DNA of 64,000 nt from Glossina fuscipes. Lineage: Eukaryota > Arthropoda > Insecta > Diptera > Glossinidae. Under the pieces are notes generated by a model, which had not been told where the DNA came from, ran no database searches, and saw nothing but the letters and a program-made list of their open reading frames with translations. A program made the position numbers and the translations under genes. Below are positions 10,057 through 20,820 of the stretch, in pieces; position 1 is the stretch's first letter; the number at the start of each line of letters is the position of its first letter. The DNA is taken from contig NW_023998433.1 in assembly GCF_014805625.2 (NCBI RefSeq), positions 740,314 through 804,313 of the forward strand. The letters run 5' to 3'.

Positions 10057-10155
10057 AAACTCTTCTTAGCCGGCCGAAGCCGTTGCCCGGGGATCACCGC
10101 TGGGAGGTGAAAGTTTCGGCACATCTATGCTTCCCATCAAAGCATAGTTCATCTC
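10057..10155 (-). ncRNA. HDV-like self-cleaving ribozyme
   Basis: Reading the minus strand from 10155: a possible P1 5' strand GAGAU (10155-10151); an 8-bp hairpin in J1/2 (10147-10125); P2 AAACUUU (10116-10110) pairing with AGAGUUU (10063-10057, one G-U); P3 CACC (10109-10106) with GGUG (10098-10095) around loop L3 UCCCAGC; P1 3' strand AUCCCC (10094-10089); GGGCAAC (10088-10082), identical to the genomic HDV ribozyme at this place; P4 CGGC-UUCG-GCCG (10082-10071); and J4/2 GCUAAGA (10070-10064) with the expected catalytic cytosine (C at 10069). The order P1-P2-P3-P1'-P1.1-P4-J4/2-P2' is the double-pseudoknot order of the family. The weak point is P1: in the best register one A-C mismatch and an unpaired final C. 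An alternative P1 5' strand, GGGA at 10135-10132, would place cleavage inside the element. Confidence 0.8.
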
Positions 10156-10169
10156 ATTGTAACGATCAG
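10156..10169. repeat. 14-bp direct repeat, right (target duplication)
   Basis: Identical to 9091-9104. It abuts the start (minus-strand 5' end) of the ribozyme. Confidence 0.85.
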
Positions 10170-11439
10170 CAGTAAGTAATGCAAAGTCAATATTGTTTGT
10201 ATAGATGGATTATACACGGCATAAATGAAAAATGCTTTATGTGCTTCTTGCTCGCTGTAATAACTTTTTAAAATTTCTATAAAAAAAAGGAAATTTCTCT
10301 ATATCGTGCTAATCGTTATAATTGTGGCTGAATGTATATAGATTATGCGTTGCAACATTCTCGCAAAATTTAATGTACCGTCTGTGAGGATTATAATAAT
10401 TTATAACCACAATCACTATTGACTCAAAAGTTTTCACGGCTGCTACTAGTAGGAATTACAAAAAAAAACTCTGCTAAAGACTAGAATGACAATTTGATGA
10501 TTTTTTATGGATTTTATACAAATCGCGATAATGAATACACAAAATTATCCCCACATGAAATGAAAACCACATACGACCATAAAATCGAATGATAACATAA
10601 TAAATGAAATGCACTACATCCGTCAGCAATGATCCCCTCCACATATGAGAAAGTTCTATGACTACTTATAATATCCAACTACACTACCTATACTAATGAA
10701 GATACGTTATAAAATCTTTTGGACCCTTATGGTGCTCAACTTTCGCTTTAACTTTCCTATTTCATTTTCATTAGTATCAAGGTTTTTTTTTCTAAGTCAT
10801 CAATTACGTTTCACATATTTGGCTATAAATTCGTTTTTTGCCTAATTTTAAAAAGAAGACAGGTGCTTGATAAAAAATAAAAAAAAATATTTTTCTTTTC
10901 AAGATTTTTTAATTCAAAATTCTTATGCAATTATAATAAATTTTTAAATTGATTTTGTTTGCTTTTTTTTGTTTTGCTTTTTCTTTTTCTATATGCTTCT
11001 GAATGTCAAGTTTAAATATTTTTTAGATAATTAGTTTAAGAAAATACAATTTCAAAAATAATCATAAAAACTAAAACAACATTGTTGAACAAATGCAAAT
11101 CATTTCGGAAATGGAAATATTTTAACGCCAAATATTTTTCTACAGTTAACAATCATTTAACGTTTACTTGAAGTTTGCCAATGTTTGATATAATTCGCTT
11201 CTTCTATAAGCTTTTATCTCTTTCATGTACCAAGAATGCATTTATTAAGTTCCTTACAGCCGCGTTATAACTTCAAAAGAGCAAAGCGATCTTGTGAAAA
11301 TCGAACATATTGACTTATCCCAAGCTGTCGCAAATGCTTCGAACCAATTCGTCGACGTGGTGCAACGGCGAGTAGAGCAGATTGAAGCCTTAATGTAATA
11401 GTAATTAGTTGGAACTGTTTGAACATTCTACAGGACAAG
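10170..11439. other. Gene-free AT-rich stretch
   Basis: No supported feature; poly(A)/poly(T) tracts only. Confidence 0.5.
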
Positions 11440-11640
11440 ACCGTGACTACCAAGCCAAAATCCGCGGGTTCAAGTCTCAAATGCCGTAGAGTTTACTTTG
11501 GTCATAGCAAGTTCTCAGTCGGTAAAAGCGTAACAACTGCCTAGTGGGCAAACAATACGTACCTATCTCTTTCTCGTTCCTTACTACTTTCGAGTCGTTA
11601 CCGTGTTACTCGGACAGGGAATAAACCTTTGAATGACTGA
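11440..11640 (+). mobile_element. tRNA-derived SINE, family B
   Basis: A B-box-like GGTTCAAGTCTC is followed by GCCGTAGAGTTTACTTTGG. The body continues with CAGTCGGTAAAAG, a pyrimidine-rich block (CTATCTCTTTCTCG) and GGAATAAACC. The copy at 36795-37015 matches throughout, and 3' parts recur at 18030-18150 and 27030-27185. The GTAGAGTTT junction is shared with SINE family A, but the bodies differ. Confidence 0.72.
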
Positions 11641-12716
11641 TGAAAAAAAAGTGCTTTGAAAAAATATTTTTATCTGCTATGTGTGAAATATTTCCAAATT
11701 GTGAGTCCTTTCCTTAATTGTTAGCCAAACATTTGTTTATTGTGCAACGTAGAGAATTTGTTGGAATCTCGCTGCAAAGACAGGCATTGATGGGATATAT
11801 TTTCGATTAGCTTAGTAATGTCGTCCGGGTTTACTCTAATCGTTTAGTGTTTTGTTAAAAAAAACTTGAAATGAGAACTAAAGTTTATGTAATTATATTT
11901 AATTAATAATCATAAGCTAAATTTGAAGGCACGCGAACCACTTTCTTGCAACCACATCAGGTTTTAAAAAGTAAAGACTCGAAATTCATCTCCCTAGCTA
12001 ATCTACAAGTTACTAGTAAAAATCGACTTAAATTGCGGCTCAAATACTTACTAGCGACACATAATGATTCGACTCGGAAATTTTTGTATTCGCCTGGCGA
12101 ACAGGAAATTAAAGTAAATGCTTGTAAATCTTGCAAACATGACTTTGTTATTTGTTTAGTTTATTTATTTTGTCTTTGTAAAAATTTCTTAACTCCGTCA
12201 AAAGAGATTTGCCATTACATTCCTTATCCATACATATGTATGGACCGCTCTTTATTTTCTTGTTTTGTACAAATGTAGATCGTCAAATATCCTCTCCATT
12301 TATGATATTCGATTATTTCGCGGCATATTTCTTGTCAAACCGAGCTGCGCAAACCATCGATTTGCTTTAGTTAAAGATTATTGCTGCTACAACGTTTTTT
12401 TTTCTTTTTCTATTCTTCTCTCTGTGTCTTTCTCACTCATTCTTTCTTCTAATCAAGCAAGCTACAAATGTACTATTTTTTATATATAAGCGTTCTTATC
12501 AAATCGCCGCTATACCTAAGACACCTGTAAACCTTCTTTCTGCAAAAGAATGAATTGAAACATTTTTATTGGTTTTGACGGGTAACAATATATTATATAT
12601 TTATATGATCCTCTTTTATTTCTCTTTTTTCTATCTTTGTAAAATTTCGAAATGATTGAAGTATTTTTGATTTGCGTTATTTCAATACAATTTCGCCTTA
12701 TTTTTAATATATAATA
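11641..12716. other. Gene-free AT-rich stretch
   Basis: No supported gene. Open frames at 11946-12278 and 12265-12489 carry no recognisable domain. Confidence 0.45.
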
Positions 12717-13225
12717 TTAGTTTGGGGAAAAAGAAATCCATTATTTTTTCGGTAGATGNNNNNNNNNNNNNNNNNNNNNNNNNNNNNNNNNNNNNNNNNN
12801 NNNNNNNNNNNNNNNNNNNNNNNNNNNNNNNNNNNNNNNNNNNNNNNNNNNNNNNNNNNNNNNNNNNNNNNNNNNNNNNNNNNNNNNNNNNNNNNNNNNN
12901 NNNNNNNNNNNNNNNNNNNNNNNNNNNNNNNNNNNNNNNNNNNNNNNNNNNNNNNNNNNNNNNNNNNNNNNNNNNNNNNNNNNNNNNNNNNNNNNNNNNN
13001 NNNNNNNNNNNNNNNNNNNNNNNNNNNNNNNNNNNNNNNNNNNNNNNNNNNNNNNNNNNNNNNNNNNNNNNNNNNNNNNNNNNNNNNNNNNNNNNNNNNN
13101 NNNNNNNNNNNNNNNNNNNNNNNNNNNNNNNNNNNNNNNNNNNNNNNNNNNNNNNNNNCCGAAGCATGTTAAATAAAGTCCTGAAGTTCATATAAAAATA
13201 ATGGAATTCTTTTTCCCCAAACTAA
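12717..13225 (+). mobile_element. mariner element, copy 2 (interior unsequenced)
   Basis: The left terminus TTAGTTTGGGGAAAAAG starts at 12717 after a TA, and the right terminus ends at 13225 before a TA. The 42 bases left of the gap and the 67 bases right of it match copies 1 and 3. The 400-N gap replaces the transposase region, so its real length and coding state are unknown. The right terminal repeat has one difference (GGAATTC instead of GGATTTC). Confidence 0.93.
12759..13158. other. Assembly gap (400 N)
   Basis: Exactly 400 N, the same size as the gap at 35644-36043, so this is a placeholder and not a measured length. Confidence 0.98.
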
Positions 13226-13926
13226 TAGAAATTTTCGTATAAGGCCTCATTTAATGTTGGTTTGTTTCTTCTTTTTTTAGTAGTAAGATGAATCATATAT
13301 AGCCCGCATATCCGCCATCTGTCAGAGTAGGAGCGGCATATTAAATTTCTTAATCTATTCGCTACAATCTGCAGCACTATGCAAAGTATATTTATTCTAT
13401 ATCAACATTCGATTCGAAATCGAATTACCTCAACTTTTAAGCTTAGCAATTAAATAATAACACACACGAGGTGTGTTAAAAAAAAGGTGACATTTCCAAT
13501 TTTGTGGGTTCAGTTTTCGAATTCGTCTGCCGTCGGAATATTCAAAATAAAAAAACTAGCGAAGCATTTTAAAACCGCCCACATATTATTACAATTTAAT
13601 TAACAAAACAAAAAAAAATTAAAAATGTTCGGTATGTGCATAAAAGATCCAAAAAACATCCAACAAGTTCGAAGGAAGCGATATTTTCGATGCATTTAAT
13701 GAATCTTTATTGCATAAGCCGTCCATATGAAACCTAGTTTACTATGCAATTTTTGGGCAGACTACTACTTTATATTATTGATATATTTATTTTGTTATTT
13801 ATTTATTTATTTTTTTTCTTTTTTGCAATTTAAGTGAATTTGATGGTTCATTTAAAGACAAAAAAATGATGCAAGATATTTGACTGAAATTATTGCTCAT
13901 CGCTAGTCACTATTTTTTTTTATCTC
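13226..13926. other. Gene-free AT-rich stretch
   Basis: No supported feature. Confidence 0.5.
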
Positions 13927-14275
13927 TTGATTGGTCTTTGTGGCAATCCGAGAAGGGACCCAAATGAAACCGTTTGCCAAGCTGACATCGACGAGATGGG
14001 GAACTCCTCGTCGATCGAAATAAGCCTACATACGACGAGTGACGTTGGGCTCACAAGTTTTTTTCTGGATAGGTTTCGTGATGCTGACACATCACTTTAT
14101 ATGATATATCTTGCCGTAAAGCAACTTTTTTTCTACTTAGATCGCTTCAAGTGCAAGCATTGCTGCGTACAGCGTAAAGTTTTCATTGATTTGAAAGAAT
14201 CCATAATGTTTTAAGAATCGGCCGACACCCTCATAGAGGCCATCATTGGCCTTCGAGCTTATGGTTCCCCTGGAC
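13927..14275. other. GC-richer segment of unknown nature
   Basis: Base composition rises here. A 95-codon open frame (13927-14214, plus strand) covers most of it but shows no domain I recognise. A 9-bp perfect hairpin (ATCGACGAG 13987-13995 with CTCGTCGAT 14007-14015) sits inside. It is probably a piece of an unrecognised transposon rather than a host exon. Confidence 0.35.
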
Positions 14276-15404
14276 AATACCATTTGTTTTATGCACTTTC
14301 GATATTTGTAATAACAGCAATTTTCTTCGAAATAAACAAGAATATTAACATCCGACTTGTTCAGAGCTCAAAAATTATTTTGTTTACACTTCAGCGAAAG
14401 GAATTGTAGGGCAGCGTAAAATCTAGCTATCAAAGCATTAACCAGTATAATATGGTATTAGCTACGCTTTAAGTAATCAAAAGAAGTTTCTTTAGGTATC
14501 CAATATAATAGATTTAAATACACTTTGCATATAAATGACCTCATTTAAGAAAAACACGTCTTCAGTTTTCATATGCAAAGATGTATTTAGTAGAAGAGAC
14601 GTCCGCAATACGACCCATGAGAAACACAACTTTTTTAATTGTTTGTGCGTAATGTGTATTTTGTGCAAAAGAAAACGAGTAGATATATTGTGTCAAGCAA
14701 AAAGTTTGTGGCGTTTTTTCACCACAACTAAAACATAATATGCTTATATTTTGAATTAACTTTATTGAACCACATAGACAGGTACTAGTTTCATCGCACC
14801 CGCGATAACCATTACCATTATAATATTTCAATATTTTACGATCTACAATTGATTTTAAACTTGATTTAAATATTTTTTATACTTATTCAAATCAAAAGTA
14901 AGAAGTAATTGACCCACAGTCAAAAAACTGATGTTCATGTCTTATTACTCCTGATCATCAGTTCGTTTTCAAGAATAAACATGATGACATTGAACAGTGT
15001 TATCGTGGTGTTCCGTGCATCACAGAAGTTATTAAAAATAAAAATTAGGAGTATTGCTAGATGTTGGAATGACCATAGTTGAGGTCCGATATGAAGGGTT
15101 CGATGCTGCATGGCTTGCCTGGCACTCGGGTCCGTAAAGTTGAGGAAGTGCGAAAATGTGACGGTGGGTGGATCGCTGCGAAACCAATGTAAATTGTTTT
15201 GAGATGTAATCGTCATGTTGTCTAAAATATTATAAAATGTTGTAGAAAATCATGGAAACTATTTTGATGCCTGTTCAATTGAAAAAGTGATCAAAATTTT
15301 CGCAATCAACTAATATTAAGAAATAGATCTTTTTGATATATGTGATATTGCTTAGAATAAGACCTATATAGGATGGAGTTCAAAAGGTATATAAATTTCA
15401 TGCA
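14276..15404. other. Gene-free stretch
   Basis: No supported gene. Minus-strand open frames at 14562-14831 and 14935-15216 have no recognisable motif. Confidence 0.4.
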
Positions 15405-15830
15405 AAATTAAGTTTTAGGTCAGATTGGTATTTTTTTAGGAATATTAATAGGAGGAATTTCAAAACGTCTCCCCACTAAGTCCAAATATTTCACATCAGC
15501 TTAGTATACCCAAATAATATAATTCAACGATTTTTATCACGAAATTTAGAAAATTGAAATTTATTTTTTTTGTTGCCATCTAAACTATTTTTGGTAGGGC
15601 TCGTTTGTATCAAAGTGTATGAAATTTGGCAACCTGCAGGACGAACACAAAAATACATGAACAGACATTACAAGGACCGATAAACTTAAATCGATTCAAA
15701 AACCATCTTTGATTGATCAATATAAAAACAGGCGGATCTATATGACGTCCTTCTAGGTGTTACTTACATCTGCACAATGTTAATAGTAGCATACGTACTA
15801 CAAGTGTTGTAAAGTATAAAAATAAATTTT
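15405..15830 (-). mobile_element. HINE, 5' half
   Basis: On the minus strand the segment begins at about 15828 with TTTTTATACTTTACAACACT, then AAGTAACACCTAGAAGGA, TGAATCGATTTAAG and a TGTCTGTTCATG block. These are the usual 5' signposts of DINE-1-like elements (TATACCC start, GTAACrCCnAGAAGGA, cCGATTTAr, TGTCTGTCCrT). The 3' hairpin end is not seen. Confidence 0.7.
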
Positions 15831-16841
15831 TTCATGTAATTGTTTTAAATATACTTTTTTAATTTACCTAATATATTCGAGAAATTTTTAAATAACATTT
15901 TATTTTTATGAGATTGTTAAACTATTGTCGGAATCTGTCCATTAAGTAAATAAGTATTTACCCAAACGCTTACACACCTCGTTAATTTGGTTAGTTAGAC
16001 AAAATTCAAGCATATCAGGTATAGATAGATACTTAAACTTGTTCTTTAAATTAACCAAATCGCTATGTTAATAGAATTGATTTTCCGCGATCTTATACAA
16101 AGTTTGATTTTATTAGTATTATTTTTTTATGTCCATTATAACCATAAACGTTGAAGCTTAAATGAAACAAAAAACCTTAGCACTATTTATAATTATGCTA
16201 ATGGAGCCGGTAAAAGCTTAACAAGCTTTAAATCTTTGCATACTCTTACTAAATCTAAACTGAATGACCATTATTTGTCTATATAATCATATGTATCATC
16301 CCACAGAGTTTATTGAAATTTACGTGCAACCTTTCCAAATGAGTTACACTTAATTAATCAAATTTATTGGGTCATTCTAAAAGTTGATAGGGAAGTAAAT
16401 TAATTGAAAGACTTAAAACAGTTTGTACTGTATTTGAACTTTAAAGGAAAGTGCAACGTGTATGGTAAGTGTTTTAGAACAATAAGATATTGTTGCCGGT
16501 TTAAATGAAAATAAATAATGAAGAAAGAGTTTGTTGTTTGATTTTCTTAATAAAATTGATCAACTAAACATAAAATACAATAAGTGGTAATTTTGATTTA
16601 ACGCTTCATTCATTTTATTTCTTACAGCAAAATGACAAATTTACATATCAAACGTATGTAAGACACAGAGGCCCCTGATCTTTAATTACTTTTTAACTTC
16701 TTTTAATTGCTTATTATTTTGCTTATTATATTATTATTTTGGTGAAATTTAGACTGACGTGTTTTTTCCTGTTTTGACCACGTCCCGTATGACACCTTAT
16801 TATGCGATGTCCTTATATGAATAACTGTATAAAGCGAAGTA

Positions 16842-16900
16842 ATGGTGGGTGTTTAATGGTGGTCCGTGTCTCACTATAGTGTTTTCCGTTGATTTTTATT
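16842..16900 (+). mobile_element. HINE, 3' end
   Basis: GGTGGGTGTTTAATGGTGG, then CCGTGTCTCACTATAGTG and a T-rich end. It is a close relative of the ends at 4730-4790 and 24763-24823. The body upstream is decayed. Confidence 0.65.
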
Positions 16901-18029
16901 TACTGTTTTAAGGCCAACGTATGTCCGATCTCTTGTTATATGTTTCTAAAATATATCTAAACGGATTTGCTAAAGAATGTTAACTCAACGTTGTAGATTT
17001 AATAAAACTTATATTTCGCGAATTACACGTTTTTAAGTAATGTGTATCGGACGTATCGTGTATCGGACGACACTAATCAAATTACACCTTTCGAATTTGG
17101 AAGGTGACGTTTCACCTTACAATTTTCATGAGCTTTTTATTTCGTTAATCGCTTTTCAGAAGTGATTATTCAGAAGTAAGCGTGAAAATTTGTGAAATTT
17201 TGGAAAATATTCCTCATATCGTTCAATGTTATTACGAAAAGGGCAGAAATATTGCGCAAGCCAATAGCGTTTGAATTATGAAGTGGGAAAAAGCTATAGA
17301 TAATAAGAGCCTTTAATAAATTAAATAAAACTCGTTTCGAATAATAGCAAAAAGTAAAAGATGAAAAATATCTCCCAATAGCTTCTCAGCAAACTATTAT
17401 ACTTTCACGACTAAGTTAAGTAGCTATCGTTAGTCGGTTTTTCTTTTCTATGTCTTTTTACGTTGGTTAAACCTTCCAAAAGTCTTTTAATAAAAATCTA
17501 AAATCATATAACTTCTTTCAGTTTCTTAGATATTGTACACTAAACAAACAACATCTTAGAAATATGAAGTAGTATCAGTTTATCTTAATGATTCCTCAAT
17601 TTCAGAATAATCAATCAAATGCTTGCAGCTTTTGCAAACGTTTTTAAATGGTTACAAGTAAAATGACCGAATTAGTATGTTCTCATTCTTGAAAGACCCA
17701 TAACATTAGCTAAAAATTATGCTAAAAGTTTAGTTATAATTGATTACGTTTTGTTAAGATAATTGCCTGCTTTTAGTAATTGAAAATTACATTTTTTATT
17801 TAAGGACTATTGCGTAAAGATATTAAACAGTTTGATCGCATATTTTTCGGGGATCACATTATGTTTGCTATATAAGCTATAAAGAACTTTTTGGTATACC
17901 TCTGTCTTGTTGATGCGTCTTTTTAAATTTCGACTGCGGTGAAATGCTTACCACAATTATGCGATGGTCAACTATAATCAAAGCATTTCTCTTTACATTT
18001 AAAAGTTGCTAAACGCATGCCACTTACCG
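16901..18029. other. Gene-free AT-rich stretch
   Basis: No supported feature. Confidence 0.45.
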
Positions 18030-18150
18030 ATTAAGCACACACTCACTAGGCTGCGGCCACTACCTCTCTATGTTTTTCTCTCCCCTCACTTTTTTCGGAT
18101 CGTTGTCACCGTCTTACATCAATAAAGGACATCGCCTGAGCGGATATATT
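18030..18150 (+). mobile_element. SINE family B, 3' part
   Basis: CGATTAAGCACACACTCACT then AGGCTGCGGCCAC and a pyrimidine-rich block, matching 27030-27185 and the 3' body of the copy at 36795-37015. The tRNA-like head is absent. Confidence 0.6.
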
Positions 18151-18274
18151 AAACAAAAAGTAAACAAACGGGGTACTTTCATATATATTCAGGTTGTGTG
18201 TGATGAAAGTCTCTTAAGATTTCCAATTTCCGTTAGTCTGACGCTTCTATATATTTAACTATTTAGTAGAGCTA

Positions 18275-18365
18275 TGTTATGGTCTTTACGGACTTGTTAT
18301 AAGAGAGTTGGCAAATGTCTTCGTTCAATTCAAATTTATCTTCACATTCTTGAGGTGACTTTGAC
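18275..18365. mobile_element. Foldback/MITE fragment (right end)
   Basis: GAGTTGGCAAATGTCTTCG, then TTCAAATTTATCTTCACA, matches the right arm of the element at 5111-5563 (GAGTTGGTAGATGTTTTTG ... TCGAATTTATGTTCACAC). No left arm is found nearby. Confidence 0.6.
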
Positions 18366-18904
18366 ATCAAGGAAAAAATTTCTACTTAATTACGTTATCA
18401 TTATATCATTGCATGCGATCCCCCAATTATTTGTTTTTTTTCGAAAACCATTTATAATTTTAAGATAGGATTTTCCGTTTGTCTTCCTGACAGCGTGTTA
18501 AAAACTATTTCAACATTTAACATCAGTTGACATAACATTTTCTGAAGATTTCATTTTCAATTCAATTCAATGCTGTTTATTTTTTTGTTTTGTATCACAA
18601 TTTCTGCAAACTTCTTTTGTAGCATATTTTGCATATTTTGATACGCATCACCGAAATTTGAGCGTATAATGAATCTGAGGTTGCATTTGTAACAGCCTGG
18701 AGTAGAAATCTAAGACGTTATGTAATACATGCAGACCTTTCATCAGTATAAGATGCTAAGTTAATTTAACTATAAACGTATGCCCAAAAGCTTACGTCCC
18801 GAACTTTTCTGTAGCGTATCTAGGAGCCACAATAGAAGGCTGATATCATCGTAATGGACGCACAAAAAATCAGCATATCCTTGGAAGCACAGTGCAACAC
18901 AAAC

Positions 18905-19280
18905 GCAAGCTAAAAGCTTTTCGTTCAGTCGTCCGTCATAGTACATAAGCTATTGGAACTACGAAGGAGCGATATATGATTCGTAGCTGCCTTCTACACG
19001 GATCATATACGGATCAAATAGCTACCCCGTATAGCGATTCATGCAGATTCTGCGACTGGGCGAAGGGAACGCCAGATAATATCCTCCTCGAATTCGCGGT
19101 CATCTCTAGGATCAGTCACCAGGTGATTGGTGAACGTTCCATAACACCGCACACCGTATGACGCTCCGAACCTAATAAGCTGGCCGAATTGAAAAGAATT
19201 CTAAACCTGCTGCGATAGGGACATGGGCGAGTACAATGTATGTTTTTAGGCCACATTACGGATTGCGAAGGACAATAGCC
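18905..19280 (+). pseudogene. C-terminal remnant of an I/R1-type LINE ORF2
   Basis: The 61-codon open frame from 18976 contains SDSCRFCDWAKGTPDNILLE, matching the cysteine-rich motif near the end of many I/R1/LOA-type ORF2 proteins (CRFCxxxxETPxHIL). Past its stop at 19159-19161 the text NKLAELKRILNLLR fits the usual tail (xLxxLxLxRILxFI). Key later Cys/His positions are lost (HIL has become NIL). No reverse transcriptase core is present. It is a 5'-truncated, dead fragment; exact clade uncertain. Confidence 0.6.
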
Positions 19281-19610
19281 TACTACACTGGAATGTCCAA
19301 AAGTTCTTTCAACAATCGTCTACTGTTAAAATTACGTCAGATGTAAATTGTAAAGCATTACAAAGATCTAACACTTGACACTAATACTTTCTTCTGAAAT
19401 AGTATATTATTTACCCATAAACACAACTTGATGATGTCTTGCTTTAGGACGAATGTCCTAACGTCTTAGTAGAGTATTTTGTTTTTTTTTAAATTTCTCT
19501 TAAAAGTATATTTGAGAAAAAAAAAAAACAATTCTAACATAATCTGAAAGTAGAATTTTAATTAAATATTTTCAAAATTCGTCTTACGAAACAAACAAAA
19601 AACTATTATC

Positions 19611-20384
19611 TTTTTATACCCTACACCATTTGTGGTACAGGGCATATTAAGTTTGCACGTATGTAATGCGCAGAAGCATTTAAGATAGACCCACCTCTTA
19701 TTATACCGGTCGATCTAGAAAATGATTCTGAACTCTATTAAAAATAGTTTGGATAGGTTCATTTTTTCGACCACTCCTCATATAATGCCCTATTTTGAAA
19801 AGTTCTTATACGGGAAAAAAGTAGAATTTTCAAAATTTCTTGACAAAAGTGGCTAAGTAATTATATTTTGGCATTCTAAATTGGTATGACAACTTTGGAC
19901 CGGTTGGGGAAATTTTTTGAACCCCTTCTCATATAACGAAAACTTAAATTCATATATCAAAAGGTGTAATTTTCCAAGATTCATAACCAAAATCATATCA
20001 TAATAGTAATTTAAGCTAAAAAATTAATTAAAATTACCAAACTTAACCCATAATAGTAATTTAAATTAAAAAGATGCACTGTACCAAATTTTGACCACCT
20101 ACCCAGAATATTTACGAAAACTTTTGGTTTTTAGGACAGAAAAGTTTAAGTTTTAATATGCTATAATAAAAGCTGATTCATAATAGTAATTTGATATAAA
20201 AATTAAGTCTGCTGAATTTTGAATACGTATCATAATTTTTAAGCTTTTGGACACAACCATTCTTGCGGGAAAAAGACTTTATTCGCAAAGAGGTCTACTG
20301 TTTAATATATCATTCCATAATAGTAAGTTCATATAAAATATTACTAACTGCATATAAAAAGAGGGTATAATTTTTGTTTTCTAT
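19611..20384 (+). mobile_element. HINE A, 5' part (split by the CR1 insertion)
   Basis: It starts TTTTTATACCCTACACCA with GGTACAGGGCATATTAAG and GTATGTAATGCGCAGAAG, the DINE-1-like 5' end. The interior aligns over most of its length with 60358-61158, including CAAAATTTCT, GGCATTCTAAATTG, CTCATATAACGAAAACT and repeated CATAATAGTAATTT blocks. It stops at about 20384, and the missing 3' end of the family reappears at 24763 after the CR1 element. Confidence 0.78.
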
Positions 20385-20820
20385 GGCATAGGTCTGGCAA
20401 CTTTGTCGCGCGGTATAGACGTATATTTTTTGTGTCGGCAATTAAAATTTTAATTTTTTGTTGAATTTCGTGGCTATTCTGCCTTATAGTGTGTGATTTT
20501 ATAATATACTTTGAGAAGAAAGTCAGTGAATTCAAAGTAAAAGAAATATTTTTCTTTTACGATTTCATTTGATTCATTTGATTTTTGCAAACAAAAATTT
20601 TAAGCTCTGATAAAAATCTCTCTTTTGTTTTTTGTTTTCTCTCTTTTTCTCTGTTATTTTTTTACTGTTTGGAGTTTGTGTTGCTAGTGATCTCTCGTTA
20701 CAGTGTCAACTTAACAGAGAAGTTTTGCACAAATTGGTTGATAAATTTTTATGTTCAGGATTTTTTTTAATGATTTGTGTGTCTGTTCTTCATAATCAAC
20801 AACTGTCTTTTTGACAGGAC

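Larger units (their letters stand above)
9105..10155 (-). mobile_element. Noncoding, stem-loop-rich retroelement headed by an HDV-like ribozyme
   Basis: This 1,051-bp block is markedly GC-richer than its surroundings and lies exactly between 14-bp direct repeats. No open frame longer than about 65 codons and no protein motif is visible. Instead it is a succession of strong inverted repeats, for example 9235-9286, 9290-9340, 9380-9417, 9764-9782, 9875-9906, 9912-9974, 10025-10040 and 10125-10147. Read on the minus strand its first ~100 nt fold as an HDV-like ribozyme, a known 5'-end feature of some LINEs (R2 and others) and their short derivatives. I therefore infer a non-autonomous retroelement transcribed leftwards, released at its 5' end by self-cleavage. 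There is no poly(A) tail; the minus-strand 3' end is ...GCCACAAATT. The family is unknown to me. Confidence 0.7.

Noticed and set aside
12682..13195. Long open frames across 12682-13195 and 35582-36083
   Set aside because: They consist almost entirely of translated N; they are artefacts of the gaps.
14365..14470. A further HINE 3' end (AATTGTAGGGCAGCGT)
   Set aside because: It starts like the end at 4725, but the terminal hairpin and ACTTGTTTT are not recognisable.
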